Below, piece by piece: positions 7,889-18,200 of a DNA stretch of 64,000 bases. The DNA is taken from contig NZ_QAOX01000012.1 in the NCBI RefSeq assembly GCF_003050935.1, forward strand, positions 62,001 through 126,000, written 5' to 3'. The position numbers and the translations under genes are program-made. The stretch comes from Luteibacter sp. OK325 (GTDB lineage: Bacteria; Pseudomonadota; Gammaproteobacteria; Xanthomonadales; Rhodanobacteraceae). How positions within the stretch are numbered: position 1 is the stretch's first letter; the number at the start of each line of letters is the position of its first letter. Under the pieces are notes generated by a model. That model was not told the DNA's origin. It made no database searches and saw only the letters and a program-made list of their open reading frames with translations.

Positions 7889-8365
7889 ATGAAACAGCAC
7901 CTTTCCCGCTTCCTGCCGCTGGCTGTCTGCGCCCTGGCCCTCGCTGCCTGCGCCGACCACAAGCCCAAGCCGGCGGCCACCCAGACCGTCACGGCAGCGC
8001 CCGGCAGCGCGACCCGGTCGCGCACGGCCACGACCAGTGTCACCAGCGTGCCGGCCGGCAAGACGACGAAATCCGGTACGACCCCGGCGGCGGCCTCGGG
8101 CCCGCTACCGGACAGCACCGGCATCGCTGCCTGTGACGAGTACCTGGCCAGCTACAAGAGCTGCCACCTGGCCGCCGGTGTGTTCGCCCGTGACCAGATC
8201 GAGCCGCGCTACGAAATGATGCGCACCAGCCTGCTGCGCCAGTCCCAGGACCCGGACATGCGCGACCAGTTGCAGAACCGCTGCGTTTCGCTCGCCTCGC
8301 AGCTGAAGGACGCCCTGCACGGCAAGTCGTGCGCGGACACGCCGGCGCCAGCTTCCACCCGCTGA
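7889..8365 (+). CDS. Putative lipoprotein of unknown function
   Basis: A 158-aa protein with a lipoprotein signal peptide: charged start MKQHLSR, hydrophobic core, then lipobox LAAC with the lipidated Cys near residue 21. A low-complexity Ala/Thr/Lys linker (about 25-75) leads to a C-terminal helical part with four cysteines (IAACDEY, YKSCHLA, QNRCVSL, KSCADT) that could form two disulfides in the periplasm. AGGGGG precedes the ATG. No family recognised. It ends exactly where the convergent YcaQ-like gene ends. Confidence 0.75.
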   Translation: MKQHLSRFLPLAVCALALAACADHKPKPAATQTVTAAPGSATRSRTATTSVTSVPAGKTTKSGTTPAAASGPLPDSTGIAACDEYLASYKSCHLAAGVFARDQIEPRYEMMRTSLLRQSQDPDMRDQLQNRCVSLASQLKDALHGKSCADTPAPASTR

Positions 8366-9634
8366 TCAGTCGTCCAGTGCGGTGCGGATCAGCGTAGCCA
8401 GCGCTCGCGGCTGGCTACGCTGGATCGCGATACGCGGCGTGCCATGCCACGCCGCGCACTCTTCGATCGCAGCGGCAATCCCTGCGACCAGCGCCGGTGC
8501 GGCGGGCACCTCCGCTTCCAGCCATATCCCGATCACCTCGAACAGGCCTTCCTGGCGGTGTGCCTTGGCATCGAGCCGGCCTACGAGGCGGCCCCGATGC
8601 AGGATAGGAAGCACGTAATAACCGTAGGTCCGCTTCGCTGCCGGCGTGTAGCACTCCAGCGTGTACTCGAAACCGAAGAGATCCATGGCCCGGGCGCGGT
8701 CCCATACCACAGGGTCGAATGGCGAGAGCAAGGTCGTGCGCGTCGCACGCAACAGGCTGGCAGCAGCCTCGACCAGCAGTGGCTCGTGGTCACGATGCAC
8801 GTACGCCGTTTCGTCCCAGCCCTCCACGGCCACCTCGATCAACAGACCTTCGGCAACCAGCGGGGCCAGCTCCGTGTCGGTCACCCGCGGTCGCAGCCGG
8901 AAGTAGTCCGCGATCCAGCGCGCTTTTGCGATACCGAGGGCGCGAACGCTCTGCAGGACGAAGTGACGGCGCACCTGCGCTTCCTCCAGCGTACCCACCG
9001 CTGGCGCCTCTGCCCATCGAGCAGTGACCCGCTCGGCGAGGTCGTAAACGCGCTGGAAGCGCTCGCGGCGCGTCACCATCAGGGCGCCCAGCGCGAACCA
9101 CGCCTCCAGCCAGCGCTTCTCCGGCTTCCAACCCCACCAGCCTTTGGCCGCAGGCGCGTCGCGCTCGAAGTCCGCGGCACGCAGCGGGCCTTCATTGCGA
9201 ATTCGCTCAAGCAGGAGGTCCATATCGGCCCCGGCCTCGGCACGTGTTCGCTCGGCACTCTTCTGGGCCCAATGCCCACCGCGACCGGATCGGTAGTCGC
9301 GATGGAAACGGTATTCGGACGATGGAACGAACGAGGCTTCGTGCGCCCAGCATTCGGCGATCTCACCGACGGCCAGCGCCTCTTCCAGCCAGTCGTTGCG
9401 ATACGCGCCCAACCGCGAAAACAGCACCATGTAAGGGCTTCGCGCGACGACGTTGATGGTGTCTATCTGCAACATGCCCATGTCGGCGATGGTCGCTGCG
9501 ATGTCCCCACGCTTTGCTTTCCGCGTGCGGCGACGAAGCAGCCCCTGGGCAGCCAGGTGGAGCAACTGCGCGGATCGTTGGGAAAGACGGATCACGTCTT
9601 CCGTGGAGACGCCGTCGGATACGCGTGATGGCAC
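8366..9634 (-). CDS. Winged-helix DNA glycosylase, YcaQ/AlkZ-like
   Basis: A 422-aa protein of the HTH_42 (formerly DUF1006) family. The family QxD catalytic motif appears as LQIDTINVVARSPYMVLFSRLG. WAHEASFVP, WGWKPEKRWLEAW and the C-terminal LDAKAHRQEG segment are further hallmarks. Relatives excise alkylated or interstrand-crosslinked bases. The start is uncertain: a GTG at 9634 gives the full N-terminus, and later GTG codons are possible. The 3' end abuts the lipoprotein gene with no spacer. Confidence 0.85.
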   Translation of the reverse strand: MPSRVSDGVSTEDVIRLSQRSAQLLHLAAQGLLRRRTRKAKRGDIAATIADMGMLQIDTINVVARSPYMVLFSRLGAYRNDWLEEALAVGEIAECWAHEASFVPSSEYRFHRDYRSGRGGHWAQKSAERTRAEAGADMDLLLERIRNEGPLRAADFERDAPAAKGWWGWKPEKRWLEAWFALGALMVTRRERFQRVYDLAERVTARWAEAPAVGTLEEAQVRRHFVLQSVRALGIAKARWIADYFRLRPRVTDTELAPLVAEGLLIEVAVEGWDETAYVHRDHEPLLVEAAASLLRATRTTLLSPFDPVVWDRARAMDLFGFEYTLECYTPAAKRTYGYYVLPILHRGRLVGRLDAKAHRQEGLFEVIGIWLEAEVPAAPALVAGIAAAIEECAAWHGTPRIAIQRSQPRALATLIRTALDD

Positions 9635-9750
9635 GGTATAGGCCTGTTCGCAGTTGGGCCGCCATTAAATCGCCCCTTGGTAGCGTCGGCAATGATGCCG
9701 TCGACATACGTCGCCGGCGCCCCACCACCGCTGACGAAAGGAGGCTTTCG

Positions 9751-10269
9751 ATGAATAAGCAAGTTCGCGCCGTTGCACTCGGCGCATCGCTGCTGCTGGC
9801 AGGCGTGGCGTTCGCCCAGGACATGCCGCCGGCCCCGAGGGTTCCGCCTCCGCCACCGGGTGAGGCCACCCCTCCGCCTCCGCCGCCCGACACCCCGCAA
9901 ACCACCATGCCACCGGGCGATGCGACGGGCATGCCACCGCCGGCTTCAAACGCACCTCCTCCGCCGCCCGCACCGCTGCCCCCGCCTCCGACGCCGCCGA
10001 ATCCCGAAGCGGGTTCCACGGGAACGACGATGCCGACCGCGCAGGGCCAGGTCACCGTGAACAGCGGTCCTGCTCCGGCCAAGCCGTCGGGTCCGGCACC
10101 GGACTTCGCCACCCTTTCCGGCGGCAAGGGCTCCATCACGCCGACGCAGGCCTCGGCCTTCCCACTGCTAGCCAACGATTTCCAGTACGCGGACGCCAAC
10201 CGCGACGGGAAGATTTCAAAGGCCGAGTACCAGCGCTGGGTGCAGCATTCGGGTGCCAGCGGGCAGTGA
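9751..10269 (+). CDS. Secreted proline-rich protein with a C-terminal EF-hand
   Basis: A 172-aa protein. The signal peptide (residues 1-22, ending VAFAQ) is followed by a Pro-rich low-complexity region of about 80 residues with runs of PPPP. A single EF-hand loop, DANRDGKISKAEY, lies near the C-terminus. The Pro stretch could span the periplasm or peptidoglycan and the EF-hand would bind calcium; the job is unknown. The ATG at 9751 follows AAAGGAGG at ideal distance; a longer in-frame extension upstream is rejected. Confidence 0.85.
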   Translation: MNKQVRAVALGASLLLAGVAFAQDMPPAPRVPPPPPGEATPPPPPPDTPQTTMPPGDATGMPPPASNAPPPPPAPLPPPPTPPNPEAGSTGTTMPTAQGQVTVNSGPAPAKPSGPAPDFATLSGGKGSITPTQASAFPLLANDFQYADANRDGKISKAEYQRWVQHSGASGQ

Positions 10270-10286
10270 TTGCGTAAGGCATTACT

Positions 10287-10321
10287 GGCGTAGGGCCTAG
10301 GAAGGTCCTACGCCTTTTCTT
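10287..10321 (+). terminator. Intrinsic terminator of the EF-hand gene
   Basis: Stem GGCGTAGG/CCTACGCC (10287-10294/10307-10314) followed by TTTTCTT, 18 bp after the stop. Confidence 0.88.
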
Positions 10322-10416
10322 GCGATTAACGGCAAGACTGCACGTTTTTCACACATTCGTGGCGGCTACACTCCCCGCTCGCCGTGCCGTACCCGGTATG
10401 CAGGGAGTAACACCAG

Positions 10417-11484
10417 ATGAAGCGATTCCATGCCGCAGGCGCCCTCGGCGCCTATGCCTGCCTCCACGCGGGGTTGGCCTTTGCACAGAACCCGAGCCCT
10501 ATCGACATTCGCGCCTGTTCGGCCATCGAGACGGACGCGCAGCGCCTGCTTTGCTACGACAAAGCCACGGGGCGCGACCAGCTTCCGCAGGCCGCCAAAA
10601 AGAAAGATGAAAAGGGCGAGTCGGTCAGTGTCGACCTGGCCACGCGCAACTCGAACGACGTGGCGCGCCCGGTCTCGCTGCTCGACAGCCGCTGGGAACT
10701 GTCGCCGGAGAGCAAGCTGGGCACGCTGAATCTGCGTGGCTACAAGCCGACGTATGCTCTGCCGTTCTTCGGCACCACGAAGCAGAACAAGACCCCGTCC
10801 AGCCCGGCGCCGGATCACACCGTGACCGACCCGCAAGAGCTGCAGAACGTCGAGGCGAAGTTCCAGATCAGCCTGAAAACCAAGGCCCTGGAAAACATCT
10901 TCGGCGACAACGGGGACCTCTGGATCGGCTACACGCAGTCGTCCCGCTGGCAGGTCTACAACAAGGAAAACTCGCGTCCGTTCCGCGAAACCAACTACGA
11001 ACCCGAAGCCCTGCTGGTGTTCAACACCAACTACAACATCTTCGGCTGGAGCGGCCGTCTTGCCGACATCGGCGTGAATCACCAGTCCAACGGCCGCGCC
11101 GATCCGCTCTCACGCAGCTGGAATCGCGTGGTGGCCGACTTCGGTTTCGAAAGGGAGACCTGGGTGGTGAACCTGCGCCCGTGGTGGCGCATCCCCGAAG
11201 GCGGCAAGGAAGACGACAACCCCAACATCGAGGACTACATGGGTCGCGGCGAAGTGCAGATCGTGCACGAGATGGGCGCCAATGAGTTTGCGCTGACCGC
11301 GCGCCATTCGTTTCGCACCGGCGATCGTTCGCACGGCTCGCTGCGCGGCACCTGGAGCTTCCCGGTGGTGCACAACCTGCGCGGCTACCTCGAAGTGTTC
11401 AACGGCTATGGCGAAAGCCTGATCGACTACAACCACAAGGCGACCTATCTCGGCGTCGGCGTCTCACTGCTCGACTGGTATTGA
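10417..11484 (+). CDS. pldA: Outer-membrane phospholipase A1 (OMPLA)
   Basis: A 355-aa protein with a signal peptide (to about residue 23, LAFAQ). A periplasmic N-terminal segment follows (ACSAIETDAQRLLCYDKATG, resembling a short Cys-pair motif), then a 12-strand barrel. The active-site segment GVNHQSNGR places His222 and Ser224, matching the His-Ser pair of E. coli PldA; Asn lies further on in the barrel. It hydrolyses phospholipids that reach the outer leaflet. The C-terminus ends in an aromatic residue (DWY), as outer-membrane proteins do. Promoter region 10322-10416; no operon partner. Confidence 0.93.
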   Translation: MKRFHAAGALGAYACLHAGLAFAQNPSPIDIRACSAIETDAQRLLCYDKATGRDQLPQAAKKKDEKGESVSVDLATRNSNDVARPVSLLDSRWELSPESKLGTLNLRGYKPTYALPFFGTTKQNKTPSSPAPDHTVTDPQELQNVEAKFQISLKTKALENIFGDNGDLWIGYTQSSRWQVYNKENSRPFRETNYEPEALLVFNTNYNIFGWSGRLADIGVNHQSNGRADPLSRSWNRVVADFGFERETWVVNLRPWWRIPEGGKEDDNPNIEDYMGRGEVQIVHEMGANEFALTARHSFRTGDRSHGSLRGTWSFPVVHNLRGYLEVFNGYGESLIDYNHKATYLGVGVSLLDWY

Positions 11485-11529
11485 TAGAAACATGGGCGAA
11501 CTCAAAACCATGTGGGAGCTGAAAACCAT

Positions 11530-11607
11530 GTGGGAGCCGCTTCAGCGGCGAAAAGCCAACGGAGCGGTGTAGCCCCAAGGCCTATCGCCGGCAAAGCCGG
11601 CTCCCAC
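11530..11607. repeat. REP-like inverted pair
   Basis: A forward unit (11530-11551, core GCCGCTTCAGCGGC) and an inverted, diverged unit (11585-11607, GCCGGCAAAGCCGGC) flank about 33 bp. A truncated copy (CATGTGGGAGCT) precedes them. It fills the gap between the pldA and slyD ends (convergent 3' ends). Confidence 0.75.
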
Positions 11608-11651
11608 ATGAGGCCGGCACCATGGAAGGGAGCCGGCCAGTTATCCACCGC

Positions 11652-12134
11652 TTAGTGGTGGTGACCACCTTCACCATGGATGTGGCCGTGCGACAGCTCG
11701 TCCTCGGTCGCGTCGCGCACGCCGGTGATCTCCACGGCGAAGTGCAGCGTCTGGCCGGCCAGCGGGTGGTTGCCGTCGACGGTGACATTGTCGCCTTCAA
11801 TCTTGGACACGGTGACGTTGATGCTGCCCTGGTCGTTACGGCCCTGGAACTGCATGCCCGGCTGCAGGTCTTCCACACCCTGGAAGGCGGCTTTCGGAAC
11901 CACCTGGACCAGCTCGTCGTGGCGCACGCCGTAGCCTTCCTCGGCGCTCACGTCGACCTTGAACTGGTCACCGACCGACCGACCTTCCAGCGCCTTTTCC
12001 AGACCCGGCACGATGTGGCCTTCGCCGTGGATGTACGCCAGCGGCTCGCGACCGTCCGAGCTGTCGATGACATTGCCCTGGTCGTCGGTCAGCGTGTAAT
12101 GGAAGGAAACGGCATGGCGGTTGGCAATCTGCAT
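11652..12134 (-). CDS. slyD: SlyD-like FKBP-type peptidyl-prolyl isomerase
   Basis: A 160-aa protein: FKBP part at the N-terminus (VSFHYTLTDDQGNVIDSS), an inserted IF chaperone domain in the middle, the FKBP strand HPLAGQTLHFAVEI, and a His-rich tail (HGHIHGEGGHHH). SlyD proteins isomerise prolyl bonds and bind nickel through the tail; this tail is short. The ATG at 12134 is set by family alignment; an upstream 29-codon extension is rejected. Divergent from the carboxylase gene. Confidence 0.93.
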   Translation of the reverse strand: MQIANRHAVSFHYTLTDDQGNVIDSSDGREPLAYIHGEGHIVPGLEKALEGRSVGDQFKVDVSAEEGYGVRHDELVQVVPKAAFQGVEDLQPGMQFQGRNDQGSINVTVSKIEGDNVTVDGNHPLAGQTLHFAVEITGVRDATEDELSHGHIHGEGGHHH

Positions 12135-12325
12135 GAAAATTCTCGCTATGAAGAGTAATGGAAGGACGTGTGGGCGACCTTGGGGGCCCTCAAGGCTAGG
12201 CGACCAGCCGCCCGACTGCAAATCACGAGGCCTTCGCGATGCTGCGGCGCAACCCGCCGCGACCGCGTAATCTGCTAGTTTTCCCGCCCTTCCCTTCCCC
12301 CTTTCGACGCCCCACCGGGAGCCGC

Positions 12326-14320
12326 ATGTTCGACTGCATTCTGATCGCCAACCGTGGCGAGATCGCCTGCCGCGTGATCCGGACCTGCCGCCGCCTGGGC
12401 ATCCGCACCGTGGCCGTGTATTCCACGGCCGATGCCGACGCCCAGCACGTGCGCCTTGCCGACGAGGCCTGGCCTATCGGCGGTCCCCGCCCGGCCGAGT
12501 CCTACCTGCGCGGCGACGCGATTATCGAGGTCGCCCTGAAAGCCGGCGCCCAGGCGATCCACCCCGGCTACGGCTTCCTCTCCGAGAACACCGATTTCGC
12601 GCGTGCCTGCGCCGCTGCCGGGATCGCCTTCATCGGCCCGCGCCCGGAAAGCATCGACGCCATGGGCTCGAAAGCGGCCGCCAAGGCGCTGATGGAGACG
12701 CACGCGGTGCCTCTGGTCCCCGGCTACCACGGTGCCGACCAGGACCCGGACCGGCTGGCGAAGGAAGCCGCCAACACGGGCTTTCCGTTGATGATCAAGG
12801 CCGCGTCGGGCGGCGGCGGCAAGGGCATGCGCATCTGCCGCGATGCCGCCGGCTTCGCTGAAGCGCTCGCCTCGGCCCAGCGCGAAGCAGCCAACGCCTT
12901 CGGCGATACCCGCGTCATCCTCGAGCGCTACGTCGAACATCCCCGGCACATCGAATTCCAGGTGTTCGGCGACACCCACGGCAACCTCATCCACCTCAAC
13001 GAGCGCGAGTGTTCGGCGCAGCGCCGTTACCAGAAGGTGCTCGAGGAAACCCCCTCGCCCTTCCTCGACGCTGCGCGTCGTGAGCGCATGGGCGCGGCCG
13101 CCGTAGCCGCCGCCCGCGCCGTCGACTACGTGGGTGCCGGCACGGTCGAGTTCATCGTGGCCCAGGACGGCGAATTCTTCTTCATGGAGATGAATACGCG
13201 CCTGCAGGTCGAGCATCCGGTTACCGAAGAAACGCTGGGCCTGGACCTCGTGGAATGGCAGCTGCGCGTGGCAGCCGGCGAGCCGCTGCCGCTCGCCCAG
13301 CAGGATATTCACGCCCAAGGCCATGCCATCGAGGTGCGCCTTTACGCCGAGGACCCGGAAGCGAATTTCCTGCCGGGGTCGGGCCGCCTGCAGTCGCTCA
13401 ATCTGCCGGCGCCTTCGCGCCATGTCCGTCTCGACGGTGGCGTGATCGCCGGTGACACGGTGACCATTTTCTACGATCCGATGATCGCCAAGCTCATCGT
13501 CCACGACCGCAACCGCGAGCAGGCGCTCGAGCGACTGCGCGAGGCACTGGCCGTCATCGATATCGTCGGGCCGAAATCCAACGTCGGTTTCCTCGAAAGA
13601 CTGGCGCGTCACCCCGCCGTGGTCGAGGGCCGGATCGACACGGGTTATCTCGATCGCCACCTTGAGGAATTCCTCACCGGTGATAGCGTCGCGGGCGCTA
13701 CTGAACTGTTCGCCGCAGCGACTGCCGTACTGCTCGCCGACGAACTCGCGCAACGCGGCGCGGCGGCCGATCCGCATTCGCCCTGGGCGAGTGCCGACGC
13801 ATGGCGTATCGGCCATTCGGGCAAGCGCGTCGTCGCCCTGATGGAAGGCGAGGTGCGTCACGAGATCGACGCGCATGGCCATGATGGCGACTATGTGCTT
13901 CGCAGCGGCGATGCCTCCTGCACCGTCACCGGCGCACGACTGGGTGGCGACGTCCTCTCCGCACGCTTCGACGGCCAGGCCCGACGCCTGCCGCTCGGCA
14001 CGCTCGGTGTGCGCATTCGCGTGCACGACGAAGCCGGCCGTCGCTGGAATTTCGAGCGCGCCCCTGCCTTCGCCTGGGCTGGCGCCCAAGGTTCGACAGC
14101 GCGTCACCTCGCCGCACCGATGCCCGGGCGCATCGTGCTGGTTCGCGCCGCCGTAGGTGACGTGGTCGAGGAAGGCCAGGAGCTGCTGGTGATGGAGGCG
14201 ATGAAGATGGAACTGGCCTTGAAGGCACCGCGCGCCGGCACCATCGAGTCGATATCCGCCGTGCAAGGCGACTTCGTCGATGCCGACGCGATCCTCGTCC
14301 GCTTCGCCGAACCAGCCTGA
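12326..14320 (+). CDS. mccA: Methylcrotonyl-CoA carboxylase, biotin-carrying alpha subunit
   Basis: A 664-aa acyl-CoA carboxylase alpha subunit. Biotin carboxylase domain first (FDCILIANRGEIACRVIRT; ATP loop GGGGKGMR; MEMNTRLQVEHPVTE), then a linker domain, then a C-terminal biotinyl domain with VMEAMKMEL (biotinylated Lys627). Biotin carboxylase length with an attached carrier excludes AccC. HMG-CoA lyase 11 bp downstream points to the leucine route (LiuD) rather than propionyl-CoA. The carboxyltransferase beta subunit is not in the window. The ATG at 12326 replaces a longer frame. Confidence 0.88.
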   Translation: MFDCILIANRGEIACRVIRTCRRLGIRTVAVYSTADADAQHVRLADEAWPIGGPRPAESYLRGDAIIEVALKAGAQAIHPGYGFLSENTDFARACAAAGIAFIGPRPESIDAMGSKAAAKALMETHAVPLVPGYHGADQDPDRLAKEAANTGFPLMIKAASGGGGKGMRICRDAAGFAEALASAQREAANAFGDTRVILERYVEHPRHIEFQVFGDTHGNLIHLNERECSAQRRYQKVLEETPSPFLDAARRERMGAAAVAAARAVDYVGAGTVEFIVAQDGEFFFMEMNTRLQVEHPVTEETLGLDLVEWQLRVAAGEPLPLAQQDIHAQGHAIEVRLYAEDPEANFLPGSGRLQSLNLPAPSRHVRLDGGVIAGDTVTIFYDPMIAKLIVHDRNREQALERLREALAVIDIVGPKSNVGFLERLARHPAVVEGRIDTGYLDRHLEEFLTGDSVAGATELFAAATAVLLADELAQRGAAADPHSPWASADAWRIGHSGKRVVALMEGEVRHEIDAHGHDGDYVLRSGDASCTVTGARLGGDVLSARFDGQARRLPLGTLGVRIRVHDEAGRRWNFERAPAFAWAGAQGSTARHLAAPMPGRIVLVRAAVGDVVEEGQELLVMEAMKMELALKAPRAGTIESISAVQGDFVDADAILVRFAEPA

Positions 14321-14331
14321 ACAGGATTTCC

Positions 14332-15231
14332 ATGAACACAACGAACCACGTACGCATCGTCGAAGTCGGCCCGCGTGACGGCCTGCAGAACGAGAAAGCC
14401 ATGCTCGCCGCCGCGGTGAAGATCGAGCTGATCGACCGGCTTTCCGCCACGGGCCTCACCACCATCGAGGCGACCAGCTTCGTCAGTCCGAAGTGGGTGC
14501 CGCAGCTGGCCGATGCCGCCGAAGTCTTCCGCGGCATTCGCAAGGTGCCGGGCGTGGTGTATCCGGTACTCGTGCCCAATCTGCAGGGTTATGAGCGCGC
14601 ACGAGAAGTCGGCGCGACGGAAGTGGCGGTCTTTACTGCCGCGTCCGAGGCGTTCAATCGCAAGAACATCAATGCCTCCATCGACGAATCCATCGAGCGC
14701 TTCGTTCCCGTCATGGAACGCGCACGCGCCGATGGCGTCGCCGTGCGCGGCTACGTCTCCACGGTGCTCGGCTGCCCTTACCAGGGCGAGGTGCCCGTGG
14801 CCGATGTAGTGCGCGTGGCGCGTCGCCTGCACGAACTCGGCTGCCATGAAATCTCGCTCGGTGACACGATTGGCGTGGGCACGCCGGCGAAAGCACGCGA
14901 CATGCTGCGCACGGTGGCGACTGAAGTGCCGATGAGCGCTTTGGCCGTCCACTTCCACGATACCTACGGGCAAGCGCTGGCGAATATCCTGTCCTGCCTG
15001 GAAGAAGGCGTGCGCGTGGTGGATAGCGCGGTGTCCGGTACCGGCGGCTGCCCTTATGCCAAGGGCGCGACCGGCAATGTCGCCAGCGAGGATGTGGTGT
15101 ACATGTTGCATGGCATGGGCATGAACACCGGGATCGATCTCGATCGGTTGATCGAGACCGGGGCGTGGCTTGCTGGACAACTGGGCAAGGAAACCGCGAG
15201 CCGGGTGACACGGGCGCGGACGGCGGCGTGA
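14332..15231 (+). CDS. mvaB: Hydroxymethylglutaryl-CoA lyase
   Basis: A 299-aa TIM-barrel lyase. It has the N-terminal catalytic segment VGPRDGLQNE, the metal His pair in VHFHDTYGQ and the HMG-CoA lyase signature with active Cys (VSGTGGCPYAKGATGN). It splits HMG-CoA into acetyl-CoA and acetoacetate, the last step of leucine degradation. It directly follows the methylcrotonyl-CoA carboxylase alpha gene, so the two form the end of a liu-type operon whose other members are absent here. Confidence 0.95.
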   Translation: MNTTNHVRIVEVGPRDGLQNEKAMLAAAVKIELIDRLSATGLTTIEATSFVSPKWVPQLADAAEVFRGIRKVPGVVYPVLVPNLQGYERAREVGATEVAVFTAASEAFNRKNINASIDESIERFVPVMERARADGVAVRGYVSTVLGCPYQGEVPVADVVRVARRLHELGCHEISLGDTIGVGTPAKARDMLRTVATEVPMSALAVHFHDTYGQALANILSCLEEGVRVVDSAVSGTGGCPYAKGATGNVASEDVVYMLHGMGMNTGIDLDRLIETGAWLAGQLGKETASRVTRARTAA

Positions 15232-15250
15232 ACCGACCCCGCGCCATATG

Positions 15251-18200
15251 TCAGAGGGCGAAGTCGCTTGGTGAGTTCCAGTAACTCCAGCGATTTGTCA
15301 TGCGCGCCAAGGTCAAGGTGTATGCGTAGCGGTGGAGATATCTCCGATCTCCGGTTTCCAGAAACATCATGTACAGGTGCTCACCTTCCGGCAGAGGCTG
15401 TGCATAAGGCCGCTTCCTATACATCTGTGCCACCTCACCGGTCACTTGAAGAGCCGGGCCATGTACCGCCGATGGGTTCAGATAAGCGAGCTGGTCCGTG
15501 TCGAAGCCGGTCCGAGCGAGCATCCCCGCATCGAGACCGTCCAACTCAAGCAAGCCGATGGAAAGAACGTGGCGCGCATGGATCATCGACTCACGGTTCG
15601 TCACGTCGATCCCCTCGGGAAAGTGGGTCAGAAGTTCCGGCGAGGCAAATCCGCGACTGACCAGGGTGCGCCTCACGACAGCATTTTCGGCCGCGGCATT
15701 CACGCGCTCGATTCCGTTCATGGCTCTCATTTCCAGCCTCGAAGGAACTCGCACCCCCTGTCCGTCATGCCCGCCAAGACGGCGTATCGCACCAATAGAT
15801 CGCGCATCATCGTGACCACCACGCAACCTGGGTGCTTTCAACGCCAGCGGTGACCTGACTGTGGGTGGCTGCACATACTTCGTCGCGGCGATAAAACCCC
15901 TCCAGCCCTTGACGGCCTGCGAGGCAAGCTTCGGGCCCAGCGTCGCTCCCATAGCCGCCCCGCCCAACACGGCGGACGCAAGACCGAGTTTCATGGCGAG
16001 GGCGTCGTCGCCGCTATCCATCGCCGCAGCGGAACCGATGGAAAGACCGATCGATGTGATGTCCACGGCGACGAGGCCCACAGCCGTTGCCTGACTGGCG
16101 GTGGCCGTCAACGAGACGACGGGGCCAATCGCCAGTGCAAGGGTGCCTCCGGACGCCGCGATCGCGATGCCGGAGGCGACGACGCCGATTCCGACGAACA
16201 GCCAATCCAGCCATCCTTCACCGCTGGGATCGCTACGGTTGATGGGATCGCCCGAGCAATAGGCGTATGCATTAAGGCCGCCGTGACCGAACGGGCTGGC
16301 GATGTCGGGGCAGTGAAATCGCATGAGGGCGGGGTTATATGCGCGGTAGTGGCCGAGCACATACCATTCGACGTCGCGATCCTTCAGTTCACCCGTATAA
16401 CCGATATCGGAGGCGCCCTCCCCTACGCTGCTGTAGCCGTGCGGGCTATAGACGGGTGTCGTGATGACCGCACCGGCTTCGGCGATCACCGAGCCCTGGG
16501 AGTCACCGCCAAGCAGAATCACTTCCTCACCGTCGCCGTGCGATCGGGTCTGTGCGATGGTCGCGCCCTGGACATGATGAAATGTTGTCGAGTCGGCCTT
16601 CCCCTCGTCCCGGCTGAGTTGTCCTGCGAGATAGTATCGATGCCGATCGTCCTGGCCATCGTGGGTCGAACCGATTCGCCCAAGCGCATCGTATCGATAC
16701 ACCCGTTGCCGATCGTCCCTTGCCCAGCCGGCGGGACGCCCGAGGGCGTCATAGAGTAAACGGCGACGCTTCTCGTCATGAACGAGGTTACCGGCACTAT
16801 CGTAGGTGAAGGTGAGCCAATCTATCTCGACGTTTTCTTGCGTGACAACGAGTTCGTTCAATTGTGTCGGATCGGCATCGTCGTAGAAGAATGCCCGCTT
16901 CTGCGAAGGAGACGCATCGAGATAGGTCGTGACCATCGTCACGACGTTGTCCAGCGCGTCATACTCGAATACCTGGCTCGACAACGGGTGCCCGGATTCG
17001 TCTTTCGGCACGTGATCGCCCTTGCAGGTATAGGTTACCAGGCGATCACGGACATCGTAGATGAACGTTTCGTCACGTCGCGCGCCTTCGCGGCTCAGTA
17101 CGCGTGCGGTGAGCTTTCCTGACTTAGTGTAGGCTTGAGAGAGCGCTTGCACGGAAACGTCCGATCCACTGCGAGCCGTCAACACGCGCGAGATCTCCCG
17201 GTCGTGTTCGTCGAGCGACACTTCTTCATCCATGGACCGCGAGCCGTCGCGACTCTGCGTCTTGACACGATGCGAGCGAGAAAAGGCATCGTATGCCACA
17301 TCGACGCTCACATGGTTGCTTTCCATGCGGATGAAACGCCCTAGCGCATCGTAGATAAGTTTATGCCGATCGCCGTTGACATCGGTGTACTCCGTCAACA
17401 TTCCCCTGAGCGAATAACGATACGCGCAGTGCTTTTCGCCTTCGACTCCGTCGTGGCTCAGCGTTTCGCCCGATAGCCGACCGGAGGCGTCGTATTCGAA
17501 GGCATGCTTACTTAACGCATTGGCCACCGAAAGCGTGTCACCGGTCGTGGCCTCGTGGGTAAACGTGGTCAGGCCCCTAGCACTCGTCGCTTCGGTAAGG
17601 ACGTCGCCGAGATGCCGCTCATGAACAAAGGCGACTACCTCGCCAGACGGCAAGATGATTCGATCAGGCTTCGCCGACGTCGCCGTATCGTAGTGATAGC
17701 TCGTGCGCCTTTGCCCTGCCTGCAACAGGGTTCGGCGTCCCAATCCGTCGTACGCCTGCCGGCCAAGCAGTTTGGTTTGGGGCCACGAGGCCGGATGATC
17801 GATCCAGATGGCCGTAATCAGACGATCATCGGTATAGTCGGCGTATTCATTCGCAATCACCGCGCCGTCGGGCCGGATCGTCCTGATGAGCCGGTCATAT
17901 TCGTCGTACGCATAGCATGTGACGCGATCGAGGTCACCCGGAACACAGAGCACGGTCTCGATCAGCCGATCGAGGCCGTCGTAAGTCGAAAGCTGCGAAA
18001 GACACGCGCTGCCGTCAGCGTTCAGCGTGTCGAACCGCGCCGGCTTTCCGCCAGCAGTTCGCGTCACCCGCGTGCGGTTGCTACGCATCCGCCCCTCCGG
18101 GCCGTCGGCTTCCTCCCATCGTTCGGCAGTGCCGTTGACCGGATCGATGATGTGATAGCCGATCACACCATCGGCACCATGCACCTGGGCGACATTGCCC

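Noticed and set aside
9514-9750. Upstream in-frame extension of the EF-hand protein
   Set aside because: It overlaps the divergent YcaQ-like gene, while the internal ATG has AAAGGAGG and a perfect signal peptide.
12275-14341. Minus-strand open frame of 688 codons opposite the carboxylase gene
   Set aside because: Shadow of mccA: composition typical of antisense frames and no recognisable motif, while the plus strand has clear biotin carboxylase motifs.
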